From Cafeteria roenbergensis (taxonomy: Eukaryota; Sar; Bigyra; Bicosoecida; Cafeteriaceae): DNA of 64,000 bases. Below are positions 1-9,623 of this stretch, piece by piece. The stretch is taken from the NCBI GenBank assembly GCA_008330645.1, contig VLTN01000053.1, positions 62,001 through 126,000 of the forward strand, read 5' to 3'. Under the pieces are notes generated by a model, which saw nothing but the letters and a program-made list of their open reading frames with translations, had not been told where the DNA came from and made no database searches. The first letter of the stretch is position 1; each line of letters starts with the position of its first letter. The position numbers and the translations under genes were made by a program.

Positions 1-3000
1 CTGTGCCCGCCACGTCTTCCGCCTCGAGCTCCTCCGGCCTCCCGCAGCTGCCCTCCTCCATGGCGGCGACGTCGGCCATGTCGGGCCTCACGCAGCAGTC
101 GGGGACGGGCCAGCCCGGCTCTGGTGCGGGAGTGGGAGCGGGCGCGGGCGCGGGCGCGGGTGGCCCCGCCCGCTTCGGTGCGCCCGGCCAGTCCCTTGCC
201 CAGTCGCAGCAGCACCAGCCCGCAGCGCAACACCCCATGCAGGTGGCCCAGCAGGGGCGCAGCTTCGCCGACAAGGTGTCCACCATCGTGGCCCAGCTCA
301 CGAGCGGCAGCTTCGTCGACCTCCCAGACCACGGCGGGCCCCAGAGCGGTCTTGTGCCGCCGGACGCGCCGCAGCCCGCGCCTTCCGCGGCCCGCCGAGA
401 GGCCAGCGCCAAACAGATGCGTGCCGTGCTCACCGCCCTTGCCAACGAGCAGCCCGTTCACCCGGACATTGACGAGCACATGGACGACACCGACGACGGG
501 CCGTCCGCCGCCTCCGGAGCAGGCGCCGCGGCTGACGACGACAGCACTGCCGCGGGCGATGACGGTGCTGCCGCCTCCGCCGCCGCCTCGTCTCGCCCGT
601 CGCTGCCGCAGCCTGCCAACAGCGTCACCAACAGCGTCAACTTCGCCCTCAACAACTTGGACAAGAGCAGCATCCACAAGGCGGTGCAGGCCATCTCGGA
701 CCTCGCGGCCGCCGGGCCGGCCGAGCGCGCCTGGCTCGCGGAGCACGTGAACGGCCGGGCTTGCAACGAGCCCCAGCACGCTGAGATTATCCGCACCGTG
801 CTCACCATGGTCAAGCCGGCCAGCGTCATCGACGACGTCCGCGCCGTCACCGTGGAGCACGTGTGCGCCGCCATGGCCAAGCCCGGCCCGCGCACCAACT
901 CCAAGGACCGCACCCGCATCAAGAACCTCGGCACCTTCCTTGGCCAGCTCACCCTCGCCATGGACCGCCCCCTGCTTGCCCGCGAGCTGGACCTGCGGTC
1001 GCTTATCCTGGAGGCGTACGAGACGGGCCGCCTCGTGTCGGTGGTGCAGTTCGTCGTGGAGCTCCTCAAGTCCAGCAAGAACTCCCGCGTGTTCACGCTT
1101 TCCAACCCGTGGATGCGCGCCATCTTCTGCCTGCTGCGCGAGATCTCCGAGGTGCCCTTCCTCAAGCTCATTGTGCTCTTCGCCATTGAGGTGCTCTTCA
1201 GGGACTTTGAGGCCGCCGTCACGGACTTCCCGTCCTCCGACCTCCTCCGCTTCAGGCGCAAGCCTGAAGTCAAGGGCAACCCTGACTTCCTCGAGACCGC
1301 GACGCCCGAGTCGGTCCCCGGCCTCACCGGCGGCCAGAGCGAGACCGCCGACGAGCTCGCCAAGTCGGCGCGCCTCGCGGTCATCCCCGGCCTCTCCAGG
1401 CTGGTGTCGGTCCCCCTGGGGCTGGGCATCCAGGAGGCCGTCGACATGCGCTCCCTCCGCAACGCGGCCATCACGGCCGTCAACGCCACCATCCTCGAGG
1501 TGGTGCGCAGCGTCACCGAGCGCGAGTCCTCCGTCGCAGTGGCCACCACCCAGTGCCTCGTGGACAAGGACTTTGCAGCGGACTCGTCGCAGAAGCGCAT
1601 GTCAGCGGCCGCCTCGCTCATGGCGGCACACCTGGCCGGAGCGCTCGCCCAGGCCAAGTCGCTCGAGGTCATCCCGAGGGCCCTGGAGAAGCGCGTGCGC
1701 CTCGCGCTCGTCACCGCCAGGAACGTTCAGTCAGCCAAGCCCGGCTCGCTGGATCAGGCCACTCGCGCCATCGAGGAGGCGAACCGCGCCCTGTGCTGCG
1801 CCCTGGTCGAGCAGGCGGCCATGGCCAAGGCATCCACGGACGCCGTCGCGGCGCTGCACCCGCAGCTCGACGAGCGGGCAGCGGCCGCCGAGCACTCGAT
1901 TCCGCTTCGCGAGCCCACGCTCCCCATCGGCTTGCCCTCGGAGCTCACCGTCAGCAGGGACGGCCTGTCCCAGCGCCAGCTCGACGTCTACCGCAGCTTC
2001 GACCGCTCCATCGCCACTGGCAGCAGCCGCGCCGGCCGCGGGGTGGCGGGCTCCGGCCCGGCGACCGCGTCGGCAGGCTCCATGGCAGCGCCCGGCGCTG
2101 CCGGCCGAGGAATGCCCTACGACATGCACCAGGCGGGCCGGGGAGGCGCTCCCCACGGCGCCGCTCAGGGCGCGCGCCCCGCCCAGCTGGACGGGCACGA
2201 GGCGCTGCAGGAGGCTCGCTCCATCCTCCAGAAGCTCATCAAGGACGCCCGCGAGCGCAGCGCGGTGGGCATCGGCGACCTGCCGCCCTCGCACACCATC
2301 TTCAACTCCCTTCGCAGCGTTGCCACGCTGCCCGCGCGCCTCGCGCCCTCGGTGCGCCTCCAGCTCACCGGCGAGGTTGCACGCGTCGTCTTCCTCGCGC
2401 TTGTGGAGCTCGCAGCCAGCCCGCTGCCCCGCCAGACCCTCCTCGTCGCCCTGATGATCTTGCGCCGCTCCATGCACATGCAAGCCATGCGCGACCTCTG
2501 CGTGGACGTCGCGGGCTGGCTCAGCCGCCTCGCCCCTGCCGCGGCGCGCTCCGTCCCCTTCCTCGCTGCCCTCGTGGCAGGCAAGCTAGTCAAGACGGAC
2601 CAGCTCGACGCTGCCGTTGCCGACATGGCGTCGAAGCGGGAGGCCACGCCCTCGGGCAAGATCGGCCCCAGCGTCACCCTGGCTGCCGCTCTCCTGTACC
2701 GCGTCTGCGTTATCGAGCGGCTGGCGGAGCCAACCGACTTTGCCCGGACCGCCGCTGCGATCGCCGAGGAGGTCAGCCGCGTGCCCGGCGGGGAGGCCTC
2801 GCCCCAAATGGCTGTTGTCAACGCTCTTGAGGCCATCTCAGCGGGCCGCGACCCCATGGCCTCCATCTCCGCCTCCATGCGCGTGGAGCTCGAGGCCATG
2901 GACCCGAAGATCGCCCCGGGCACCATCATCGCGGGCCGTGCCATGGCAGTGGCCACCGAGATCATGGCGCAAGCAGAGGCCGAGCAGGCCCGCGCGGGCT

Positions 3001-5042
3001 TCGCCGGGGCAGCGCCGCACGATGCCATGCTCCAGCGCCCAGGCGCGCAGGCGGGCCACCCGGGCCACAGCCAGTCTGCAACGCCCTTGGCCGGCCCCGC
3101 TGCCGCCTCGAACGCCGCTGGTGCTGCCGCGGCGGCGGCGGCGGCAGCTGCTGCTGCTGCTGCTTCAGCGGCCGCTTCAGCTGCCGCTTCAGCTGCCGCA
3201 CCAACTGCGTCGGTGGCAACCTCGGGCAGCTCCGCTGCGGCTGTGGCATCCAGCGCTCCTGGGAGCAGCCCTGGCCCTGCGGTGCTGGCGTCCATTGCCG
3301 CCGCGTCTGGGGCGCCCCCGCTGGGGGCAGCAGCGGCCGCAGCTCTGGATGCCTCTCCAGCCGGCGCCCCGACCGCCGGCTCAGCCGCTGACGCTGCCCC
3401 TCGCTCGGAGCGCCAGCAGGTCGGCGCCCCTCTCGAGGTGACGGAGGAAGTTCGCACCCTGGTCCTCAAGCTGCTGGAGCGCTGGGTGCAGATCTGGCAC
3501 GAGGCGTCCTCCGGCCGCGCCACCGACCGCATGTTCCACGACTACATGCAGATGCTCACCAAGCAGAAGGTTCTCAAGTCCGACACCGCGCTGGAGCGCT
3601 TCGTCCGGGTAACCATCACCCTGTGCGTGCAGAGCTGCGCAGCCAAGAGCACGCTGGTGCCGGCCGAGGCTGCCAGCCCCGAGACTTCCGCGGCGGGCAA
3701 CCCGCGCACCCGCCTGACGTACCTCGGCGTGGACGCCCTCTCCAAGCTGGTGGTGCTCCTGCTCAAGGCGTCGGCCACCGCGGGCGACAAGCTGGCTACG
3801 CTGTCCAAGGTCCTCGACGTCTCGGCCCGCACGCTGCTGCTCGACGCCGAGGCAAACGCTGGCCCGGGCGGCCCCTTCGACCAGCGGCCCTACCTGCGGC
3901 TCTTCTCCAACCTGATGCACGACGTCATTCTGCCGCGCGCCGACGCCGAGGTCAACGCCGCCTCCGCCCGCTACAGCATCCACGTCCTCACGGCCTTCTG
4001 CAACACCCTGCACAGCCTGCGCCCCACGCGCCTTGCCTGCTTCGCCCTCGCCTGGCAGGCGCTCGCGTCCCACCGTGCGCTCCTGGCCCGCCTCATCGCT
4101 GCTCCGGCACACGCGGGCTGGCCGCTGCTGCGCCGCCTCCTCGTGGACCAGCTCCGCTTCCTCTCCGTGGTCTGCCGCGCTGGCGTCGGCTCTCGGGCCG
4201 CGCGCGTGGTGTACAAGGGGGTTCTCCGCACCGTGCTCGGCATCGTGCACGACGCGCCCGAGTTCCTGGCCGACCACCACCACTGGGTCTGCGAGGTGCT
4301 GCCGCCCTCGTGCATGCAGCTGCGCAACCTCGTCCTCTCGGCGTTCCCCAACCGGATGCGCCTGCCTGACCCGTTCACCCCTGCCCTCAAGGTGGATCAG
4401 CTGGAGCCCATGGCGTCACCGCCCCGCATCGTCGGCGACCCGGCCGAGAGCCTGCCGTCGGAGCTCCGGGAGCTGCTGGACACCTGCCTGGCGGCCGCAG
4501 AGCCCGCGGAGGCGGTGGCGCCTGCTGTCGCCGACCTCCTTCGCAGCTCGCCCGAGGAGCTCAGGGCCACGGGCGCCCGCTTCTCTTGGAGCCGCGTGTC
4601 CGCGTTCGTCCTCACCGTCGGAATTCGCACTGTGGGGAGCGAAAGCGGGGCGTCCATCGACGTGCCGTCGACCCCCGGCTTTGGCCTCCTGCGCGCCCTG
4701 CTGGACACCCTCGAGGCGGACGGGCGCTACCTGCTGCTCAGCGCCATTGCGAACCAGCTCCGCTACCCCAACTCCCACACGCACCTCTTCTCCATGGCAA
4801 CCCTGCTTCTCTTCCAGGAGGCTCGCGACGACGCGATCAAGGAGCAGCTGACCCGCGTGCTGCTGGAGCGGCTCATCGTTTGCAGGCCGCACCCGTGGGG
4901 TCTCCTCATCACGTACATCGAGCTGATCAAGCAGCGCCGCTACCGGTTCTGGGAGCATTCTTTCACGCGGTCGTCACCTGACATTCTGCAGCTGCTTGAA
5001 AAGGTCGCGCAGTCGTGCCTTGTGACCAAACCGGAGGCTTGA
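1..5042 (+). CDS. CNOT1: CCR4-NOT transcription complex subunit 1 (CNOT1/Not1), 5' end outside the window
   Basis: Scaffold of the CCR4-NOT deadenylase, which shortens mRNA poly(A) tails in the cytoplasm. The frame is open at the left edge, so the N-terminus is missing; 1,679 residues are visible. In window numbering, a MIF4G domain that binds the CAF1/CCR4 module lies near 210-400 (conserved NNL start, KNLG.(F/W)LG and NPW motifs). The CNOT9-binding domain (DUF3819) lies near 460-570. After an Ala-rich linker (about 1,035-1,130), the Not1 superfamily homology domain fills about 1,150-1,679. It has near-identical blocks to animal CNOT1, such as FPNRMRLPDPFTP, NQLRYPNSHTH and RPHPWGLLITYIELIK. 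The Ala/Gly/Ser-rich segments at 1-90 and in the linker are probably disordered. The stop is TGA at 5040-5042, and no intron is needed in the visible part. The 3' end faces the ankyrin gene. Identity is very secure; only the 5' extent is unknown. Confidence 0.96.
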   Translation, partial: VPATSSASSSSGLPQLPSSMAATSAMSGLTQQSGTGQPGSGAGVGAGAGAGAGGPARFGAPGQSLAQSQQHQPAAQHPMQVAQQGRSFADKVSTIVAQLTSGSFVDLPDHGGPQSGLVPPDAPQPAPSAARREASAKQMRAVLTALANEQPVHPDIDEHMDDTDDGPSAASGAGAAADDDSTAAGDDGAAASAAASSRPSLPQPANSVTNSVNFALNNLDKSSIHKAVQAISDLAAAGPAERAWLAEHVNGRACNEPQHAEIIRTVLTMVKPASVIDDVRAVTVEHVCAAMAKPGPRTNSKDRTRIKNLGTFLGQLTLAMDRPLLARELDLRSLILEAYETGRLVSVVQFVVELLKSSKNSRVFTLSNPWMRAIFCLLREISEVPFLKLIVLFAIEVLFRDFEAAVTDFPSSDLLRFRRKPEVKGNPDFLETATPESVPGLTGGQSETADELAKSARLAVIPGLSRLVSVPLGLGIQEAVDMRSLRNAAITAVNATILEVVRSVTERESSVAVATTQCLVDKDFAADSSQKRMSAAASLMAAHLAGALAQAKSLEVIPRALEKRVRLALVTARNVQSAKPGSLDQATRAIEEANRALCCALVEQAAMAKASTDAVAALHPQLDERAAAAEHSIPLREPTLPIGLPSELTVSRDGLSQRQLDVYRSFDRSIATGSSRAGRGVAGSGPATASAGSMAAPGAAGRGMPYDMHQAGRGGAPHGAAQGARPAQLDGHEALQEARSILQKLIKDARERSAVGIGDLPPSHTIFNSLRSVATLPARLAPSVRLQLTGEVARVVFLALVELAASPLPRQTLLVALMILRRSMHMQAMRDLCVDVAGWLSRLAPAAARSVPFLAALVAGKLVKTDQLDAAVADMASKREATPSGKIGPSVTLAAALLYRVCVIERLAEPTDFARTAAAIAEEVSRVPGGEASPQMAVVNALEAISAGRDPMASISASMRVELEAMDPKIAPGTIIAGRAMAVATEIMAQAEAEQARAGFAGAAPHDAMLQRPGAQAGHPGHSQSATPLAGPAAASNAAGAAAAAAAAAAAAAASAAASAAASAAAPTASVATSGSSAAAVASSAPGSSPGPAVLASIAAASGAPPLGAAAAAALDASPAGAPTAGSAADAAPRSERQQVGAPLEVTEEVRTLVLKLLERWVQIWHEASSGRATDRMFHDYMQMLTKQKVLKSDTALERFVRVTITLCVQSCAAKSTLVPAEAASPETSAAGNPRTRLTYLGVDALSKLVVLLLKASATAGDKLATLSKVLDVSARTLLLDAEANAGPGGPFDQRPYLRLFSNLMHDVILPRADAEVNAASARYSIHVLTAFCNTLHSLRPTRLACFALAWQALASHRALLARLIAAPAHAGWPLLRRLLVDQLRFLSVVCRAGVGSRAARVVYKGVLRTVLGIVHDAPEFLADHHHWVCEVLPPSCMQLRNLVLSAFPNRMRLPDPFTPALKVDQLEPMASPPRIVGDPAESLPSELRELLDTCLAAAEPAEAVAPAVADLLRSSPEELRATGARFSWSRVSAFVLTVGIRTVGSESGASIDVPSTPGFGLLRALLDTLEADGRYLLLSAIANQLRYPNSHTHLFSMATLLLFQEARDDAIKEQLTRVLLERLIVCRPHPWGLLITYIELIKQRRYRFWEHSFTRSSPDILQLLEKVAQSCLVTKPEA

Positions 5043-5388
5043 GCTATCGTTTCGCTTGCAGAGAGGGGCAACCCAGTTTCGCTCTCTCTGTCTCCGTTGC
5101 TTCTGTCGGCGGCCCGCGCGCCTGTTCGTGTGCTGTGGTTGTTCGTTTCAAAACATGCGTGCTGCACGGGCGTGCTCTAACGCGTTGATGCATTTCTCGT
5201 TGCGTGCGGAAGAGATCAAGCACTCTTCTCTCCTTGTTCCCTCCCCCCGACACGCGCGCTGAACTGAAGCCGCGTCGTGTTTCCACGGTTTCGCGCACCC
5301 GTGGGCGCGGCGCTCCTGGGACGAGCACAGGCGAGCCGAGAACATGACTCCACAAAGTCGCGCAAAGGGGGAGCGCGAGCGGGGCTGG
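5043..5388. other. Convergent 3' spacer, no gene seen
   Basis: The 346 bases between the CNOT1 stop and the stop of the opposing ankyrin gene hold no convincing reading frame. The CNOT1 side is rich in T and C (TTTCGCTCTCTCTGTCTCC near 5087), unlike the coding DNA around it. No AATAAA signal is visible. Confidence 0.5.
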
Positions 5389-7185
5389 TCAGCACACGGC
5401 GCAGCAGCCAGTGGGCGCGTTCGGGTCCCTGACCCCGGCTTGAGTCAGCGCATCCAAGAGCATCGCCGGGTTGGCCGCCCTGTGTGCGGTTTCGGGCACC
5501 TCCGCAGCCATGCGGAACAGCTCGCCGAGATTGAAGTCCAGCGCCTCTTTGCTCACACCTTCTGTCCGGGACGTGAGGATGGCCCTGATGTCGGCGTGAT
5601 GGCCCCCAACCGCAAGGGCCACAAGCGGGGTGATGTCAGCAGACGCGTGAGTGTTCCAGCGGAACGAGGCAGCGTGTGCCTTGCCAGTCATGACCATGCC
5701 AGCGCGGCGAACCGTCCGGAACAGACTGTCGTTGGGGCTCTTGGCCAGCACCGCAGCCAATCCGGCCGGAGAGCATCCTGGTGTCGCGCCGACGTCGGCC
5801 ACAGTCTCGGCGAGGAGGCAGGCGCCGGCCGAGACCAGGACGTCGATCTGGGCAGTGTCGCCGCGAAGGGCAGCAGGAGTCAGCACGGAGAGCGGCAGGC
5901 CGCCGCTGGGAGCGGAAACCGCGGCTGTGCCGAACGCTCTGGTGCGCACAATCGCCTCCACCATCGCCTGCCCGCCGGGGCGGACGCACGCTGCCATCAG
6001 CGGCGAGCTCATGGCAAAGTCGGTCGTGTCCTCGGTTTTGGCCGCAGAACCCCCCACCACAACAGCGAGGTTGGCGCCATGGCAAACCAGGCTCCCCAGA
6101 GTCGTCGGGTCGCAGAAGCGCGCCACGGCCCAAGCGGCGGTGCGGCCGGCAGCGTCGGAACAGTCGACATCAACGCCCGGCCGAGACGCGAGGTGCACGA
6201 CGGCCGCGTCGTGGCCGCCAAGGGCTGCCGCTAGGAGCAGCGGAATGTCGCTGACCCCGTCGATGGAGCCCGTCACGGCCATGTCGGCGCCGCTTTCGGC
6301 AATTGCCTTGAGGCAGTCGACGCTGCCGCTCGCTGCCGCCATGAACGTGGCTGTGTTGCCGTCCGAGTCAGCCTCGGCAAGCCCGCACCCCTCAGCGCCC
6401 AGCGCGAGGATGGCCGCCGCGGCCTGGGTGTTGCCGGAGGCGCAGGCGAACATCAGTGGAGTGCGCCCGTGCTTGTTCGCTGCCTTGAGGTCAACGTCGG
6501 CTGCGACGATGTGCTCGAGGCACTTGAGGGCATGGTCGTGCTTCTCCATCGCCTGGGTGGCGTAGTCAGCAGCGCTCATTCCAGCGTCGTCGAACTGATC
6601 TGCCGTGTCGATAGCCGGGGCATCCGCCCCGGAGTCGTCTTGGGTCAGCAGGAACTCCACAACGTGGGGCTTGGCGGCTTTGCATGCTGCCATGAGCGGG
6701 GTCACGCCGGCAGGGCCTGTTGCCTCAGCATTGGCCTTCTCGCTCAGCAGAACGCGCAGCACGTCGACAGCCCCGGTCACAGCAGCGATGTGCACAAGCG
6801 ACCAGCCACGCTGCGACGCATAGCAGGTGCGGGGCGCGGAGCGGCCGAAAAGACTTCGTGGCATCCGAGGGGCGCGGGTCAGTGGCGGGAGTCCGCAACT
6901 CAAAGTGCACGGGCATGAAGCGGGCCACGCGCCTCGGAAGCTGGCAGACGGAGCCCGCGGGGCCGGGAATGCGCTGGCAGCGAGGCACCGGGCAAGTCTG
7001 CGGCCTCGCGACGCTCGCCGCATCGCGAGCCTGGGTAAAGGGCGGATGAGTCAAGGGGGCAACAGGGTTTCGCAAAACCTGCCTTGGCGCACCCCGTCCT
7101 TGGCGTTGACGAACTCTCCCGCCGCGATGGCCGCGCGGACGGCCGATGCGTCTCCGCTCTTGGTCGCAGCAACGATATCTGCCAT
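5389..7185 (-). CDS. Ankyrin-repeat protein with C-terminal CaaX-like motif (two exons)
   Basis: Ankyrin-repeat protein of 504 residues. Exon 1 is 7185-7093 and exon 2 is 6810-5389, joined in phase 0 across a 282-base intron (GTGCGC...GTCGCAG). The join restores a normal ankyrin helix and loop: exon 1 starts MADIVAATKSGDASAVRAAI and ends NAKDG, and exon 2 continues RGWSLVHIAA. The longer open frame that runs upstream of 6810 is intron and lacks repeat character. About six to eight repeats follow, with GRTPLMFACASGN and GVTPLMAACK blocks. They become irregular after residue 250. The protein ends CCAVC, so its last four residues (CAVC) fit a prenylation CaaX box next to a second Cys. The partner cannot be told from sequence. 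It is divergent from the glyoxalase-fold gene (383 bases apart) and convergent with CNOT1. The family call is sure; the function is unknown. Confidence 0.85.
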
Positions 7186-7568
7186 GGCGGCCTGGATGCG
7201 CGAGCGGCGCGGGCTCGCGAGGTGCGCAGGGGTGGCGTCGCTGGGGCAACAACGCGGCGGCTGGTCGATCGACTGTCCTGGTCCTGGAGAGCGCGGCAGA
7301 GGCGCGCTGGCTCAGACCCGCGCGAGCCAGCTGGGGCTGCAGCACACGCACCAAGACCTCGACGATGCGCGCATCGGTGAGCGCGTGGCCCAGCGTTTCG
7401 ATTGCGTCCGCCGTATCGCAGGCGCGGGCGACGGGCGCGCGGGAGCCAGCCCCGTGATGGGCGGCACGGCGGGTTTTGGTTGCGGGCGCAGCTCAGCCCA
7501 CGACCGTCTGCGACCACTGCGACTGGCCGACTGCGCAGGCCGGTTCCATCCTGCGCGGCGTGCGCCGC
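7186..7568. promoter_or_regulatory. Shared upstream region of the ankyrin and glyoxalase-fold genes
   Basis: This 383-base spacer separates two divergent start codons and must hold both promoters. I see no TATA-like box, no recognisable operator and no credible coding exon. The open frames that cross it are products of the low stop-codon density in GC-rich DNA. Confidence 0.4.
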
Positions 7569-8078
7569 ATGTCGACCGACGCGGCGGCCTCGGGCCCGCG
7601 GCCGTTCCGCATCCTGGGGCTGCAGCAAATCGCCATCGGCGGCCTGTCCAAGGACCGCCTCTCCAACCTCTGGGTTGGCGAGCTCGGCCTCGAGCGCGTG
7701 GGAACCTACCAGTCCGAGAAGGAGAACGTGGACGAGGACATTCTCCGCCTCGGGTCCGGCCCCACGGCGGTGGAGGTGGACCTCATGCAGCCGATTGACG
7801 CAGCCAAGAGCCCCAAGGTTCACTCTCCGCAGCTGAACCACATTGGCCTGTGGGTCGACGACTTGCCCAAGGCGGTCGAGTGGATGACGGGGCGCGGCAT
7901 GCGCTTCACCCCCGGGGGCATCCGCAAGGGGGCGTCCGGCCACGACGTGTGCTTCGTGCATCCCAAGGGCAACGACGCCTTCCCGCTCTGCGGCGAGGGC
8001 GTGCTCATCGAGCTCGTGCAGGCGCCTAGCGACGTGATCGAGGCCGCTGCTCCCGACGCCAGCGAGCGGGCCGCATAG
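7569..8078 (+). CDS. VOC-superfamily (glyoxalase I-like) protein
   Basis: Protein of 169 residues with the two beta-alpha-beta-beta-beta modules of the vicinal oxygen chelate fold, the size of a compact glyoxalase I. The likely metal ligands are Gln20 (GLQQIAIGG), Glu69 (VEVDLMQP), His91 ([10 protein letters not shown]) and Glu148 (LIELVQAP), the same Gln/Glu/His/Glu set as animal glyoxalase I. Lactoylglutathione lyase activity (methylglyoxal detoxification) is therefore possible. Many VOC proteins of this subtype, common in bacteria, have no tested substrate, so the substrate stays open. I chose the ATG at 7569 because the frame upstream opens only at a TTG and its sequence is not protein-like. 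No targeting peptide is obvious. It is convergent with the TPR gene. Confidence 0.82.
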   Translation: MSTDAAASGPRPFRILGLQQIAIGGLSKDRLSNLWVGELGLERVGTYQSEKENVDEDILRLGSGPTAVEVDLMQPIDAAKSPKVHSPQLNHIGLWVDDLPKAVEWMTGRGMRFTPGGIRKGASGHDVCFVHPKGNDAFPLCGEGVLIELVQAPSDVIEAAAPDASERAA

Positions 8079-8110
8079 ACTCCGGCGGCACGAGCGAGCG
8101 CCAGCTCAGC

Positions 8111-8168
8111 GCGCTCGCGTCACGCGCTCGCGTCACGCGCTCGCGTCACGCGCTCGCGTCACGCGCTC
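8111..8168. repeat. 13-base tandem repeat, four perfect copies plus a partial
   Basis: The unit GCGCTCGCGTCAC repeats at 8111, 8124, 8137 and 8150, with a six-base partial copy from 8163. The full copies are identical, which suggests recent expansion. Confidence 0.95.
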
Positions 8169-8212
8169 TGCCGCGCCGCCGGCAGCTGCCTGCAGGACTG
8201 GGGGGCATATAC

Positions 8213-8246
8213 AGAGAGAGAGAGAGAGAGAGAATGTGTGTGTGCG
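8213..8246. repeat. AG microsatellite followed by TG run
   Basis: About ten AG dinucleotides at 8213-8233 are followed by a TG/CG run to 8246, within the convergent spacer of the VOC and TPR genes. Confidence 0.95.
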
Positions 8247-8607
8247 CGACCGCGGTCCGCGGGAACTCTGCGGGGCCAGGCCGCCGGGGCAGCGGCGAGC
8301 AGCGCGGGCAGCCAGTGTGTGTGTGAGCGGCGAGCACGACACACGGCGAGAGCGCGAGAGGGCTGCGCGCCCATAGCGATTCGCACAGTCGCTTGCGCGC
8401 GCCAGCCGCAACACACGCGCACACGCACTTCCGCAGGCCTGCCAGTGAGTCCTTTGCACAGCGCATGCAATTGTGGGGGGGGCTCAGCCCTGGCCACCAG
8501 CAGCCACTCCTCCGCGTGTGCTGCCAGCCTTGGGTTCACGCCCGTGCCGCCCCTCCAGGGCGCCGCCGCCAGCAGCCACAAGCGGTTCCCCTGCTGGGCT
8601 GGGCGCG

Positions 8608-9174
8608 CTACCTGCATCGCCTCCTCACCGTCTCAAGCATGGCGACCGTCGCGCTCAGCGACGGGTCCAGCTCCAACGCGCGGCTGAGCGCAGCCAGCGC
8701 CTCGCGGTCGCGCCGCATGCTTGCCATCACGTGGCCTAGACGCGCCCACGCCTTGGCGTAGTCGGGGCGGATGCGCAGCGCCAGCCTGGCATCGCTCTCG
8801 GCGTCATCAAGGCGGCCGCACTCGCTGAGCGCCGCGGCGCGGTTGGCGAGGAGCACGGCGCGCGGCCCCTCGGCGGGGCACACGGCCAGGGCGCGGCCGT
8901 ACGCCATGGCTGAGTCGAGGAACTTGCGCTCGCGGAACAGCTGGTTGCCGCGCGACTTGGCCTCGTCCATGGCCTCCAGTGACGAGGCGTGCTCGGCACT
9001 GGCGTCAGCTCCCGGAGCCGGGGCGACTCGAGCCGCGAACCGCGCAGCTGCCTCTGCCAGGGTGTCCAGCACCGCGTCCGAGGCTCCTGCCTTGTGGAGG
9101 GCTCCCACGTCGGCCAGGCGCTTGGCCAGGTCCCTGAACCTGGGGTCACGCAGAAGCGCCGCGGCGTCGGCCAT
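8608..9174 (-). CDS. Small TPR-repeat protein (SGT/HOP-type co-chaperone-like)
   Basis: Protein of 188 residues. Residues 1-50 are helical, and from about residue 70 three tetratricopeptide repeats follow (EAKSRGNQLFRERKFLDSA; VLLANRAAALSECGRLDDA; AKAWARLGHVMASMRRDREA). This is the pattern of SGT, HOP and TTC co-chaperones. Their TPR clamp often binds the C-terminal EEVD of Hsp70 or Hsp90, so a chaperone-adaptor role is inference. The ATG at 9174 starts the conserved part; the open frame runs further upstream without TPR-like sequence. A GTGAGG at 8628 resembles the donor used elsewhere here, so the last eight residues could be replaced by a further exon. I found no matching exon, and the present end forms a plausible capping helix. 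It is divergent from the PRA1 gene. Confidence 0.78.
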   Translation of the reverse strand: MADAAALLRDPRFRDLAKRLADVGALHKAGASDAVLDTLAEAAARFAARVAPAPGADASAEHASSLEAMDEAKSRGNQLFRERKFLDSAMAYGRALAVCPAEGPRAVLLANRAAALSECGRLDDAESDARLALRIRPDYAKAWARLGHVMASMRRDREALAALSRALELDPSLSATVAMLETVRRRCR

Positions 9175-9623
9175 GCCGACTGCGACGCCGCAGCAGACGG
9201 GCAGCAACAGGGGCGAGACGCAGGCGCACGAGCGCCAGCCGCCAGGCGGGGCCTCGCCACCTGGGCCCGGGGTCCGGGCGCCAAGGTGGCGCGCACACGT
9301 GGAGGCGGCGAAGCAGAGCAGGGCGAACTGCAAGGGCAAGCAGCGCGCGCCTGCGCGCACTCGGCGCAGCGAGAGCGACCCCGAGCTTGCCGCGAGCCCC
9401 AGCCGCGAGAATGCCCCCCATGGTATCGCCTCGGCTCCGCGAGGGTGAGTGCGGGCGGGCGTCGCGCTGCAGGGCGGGCGTTTCGGCGCCGGTCGTTTGA
9501 GTCGAGCGTTGTTCGCGGTCCGCTGTGCAGCGCCTGCGGGCCGGCCTCGCGTCGCGAGCGGAGACCCCATCGACGGGGCGTGGGCGCACTTCCCTGCCCC
9601 TTTCCCCTTCCTGTGGCGCAGAC
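9175..9623. promoter_or_regulatory. Shared upstream region of the TPR and PRA1 genes
   Basis: The 449 bases between the divergent TPR and PRA1 start codons hold no supported exon. GCAAG or CTTGC occurs three times, a pentamer also seen in other divergent spacers of this window. No TATA-like element is evident. Confidence 0.35.

Larger units (their letters stand above)
8079..8607. other. Convergent 3' spacer with tandem repeats and microsatellites
   Basis: The 529 bases between the 3' ends of the VOC and TPR genes contain a 13-base tandem repeat, an AG run followed by a TG run, and further short GTGTGT and CACACG stretches around 8315-8420. No reading frame here has a recognisable domain. Confidence 0.6.

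Noticed and set aside
8608-8628. Possible extra 3' exon of the TPR gene after a GTGAGG donor at 8628
   Set aside because: The present C-terminus fits a TPR capping helix, and no downstream exon with convincing sequence was found.
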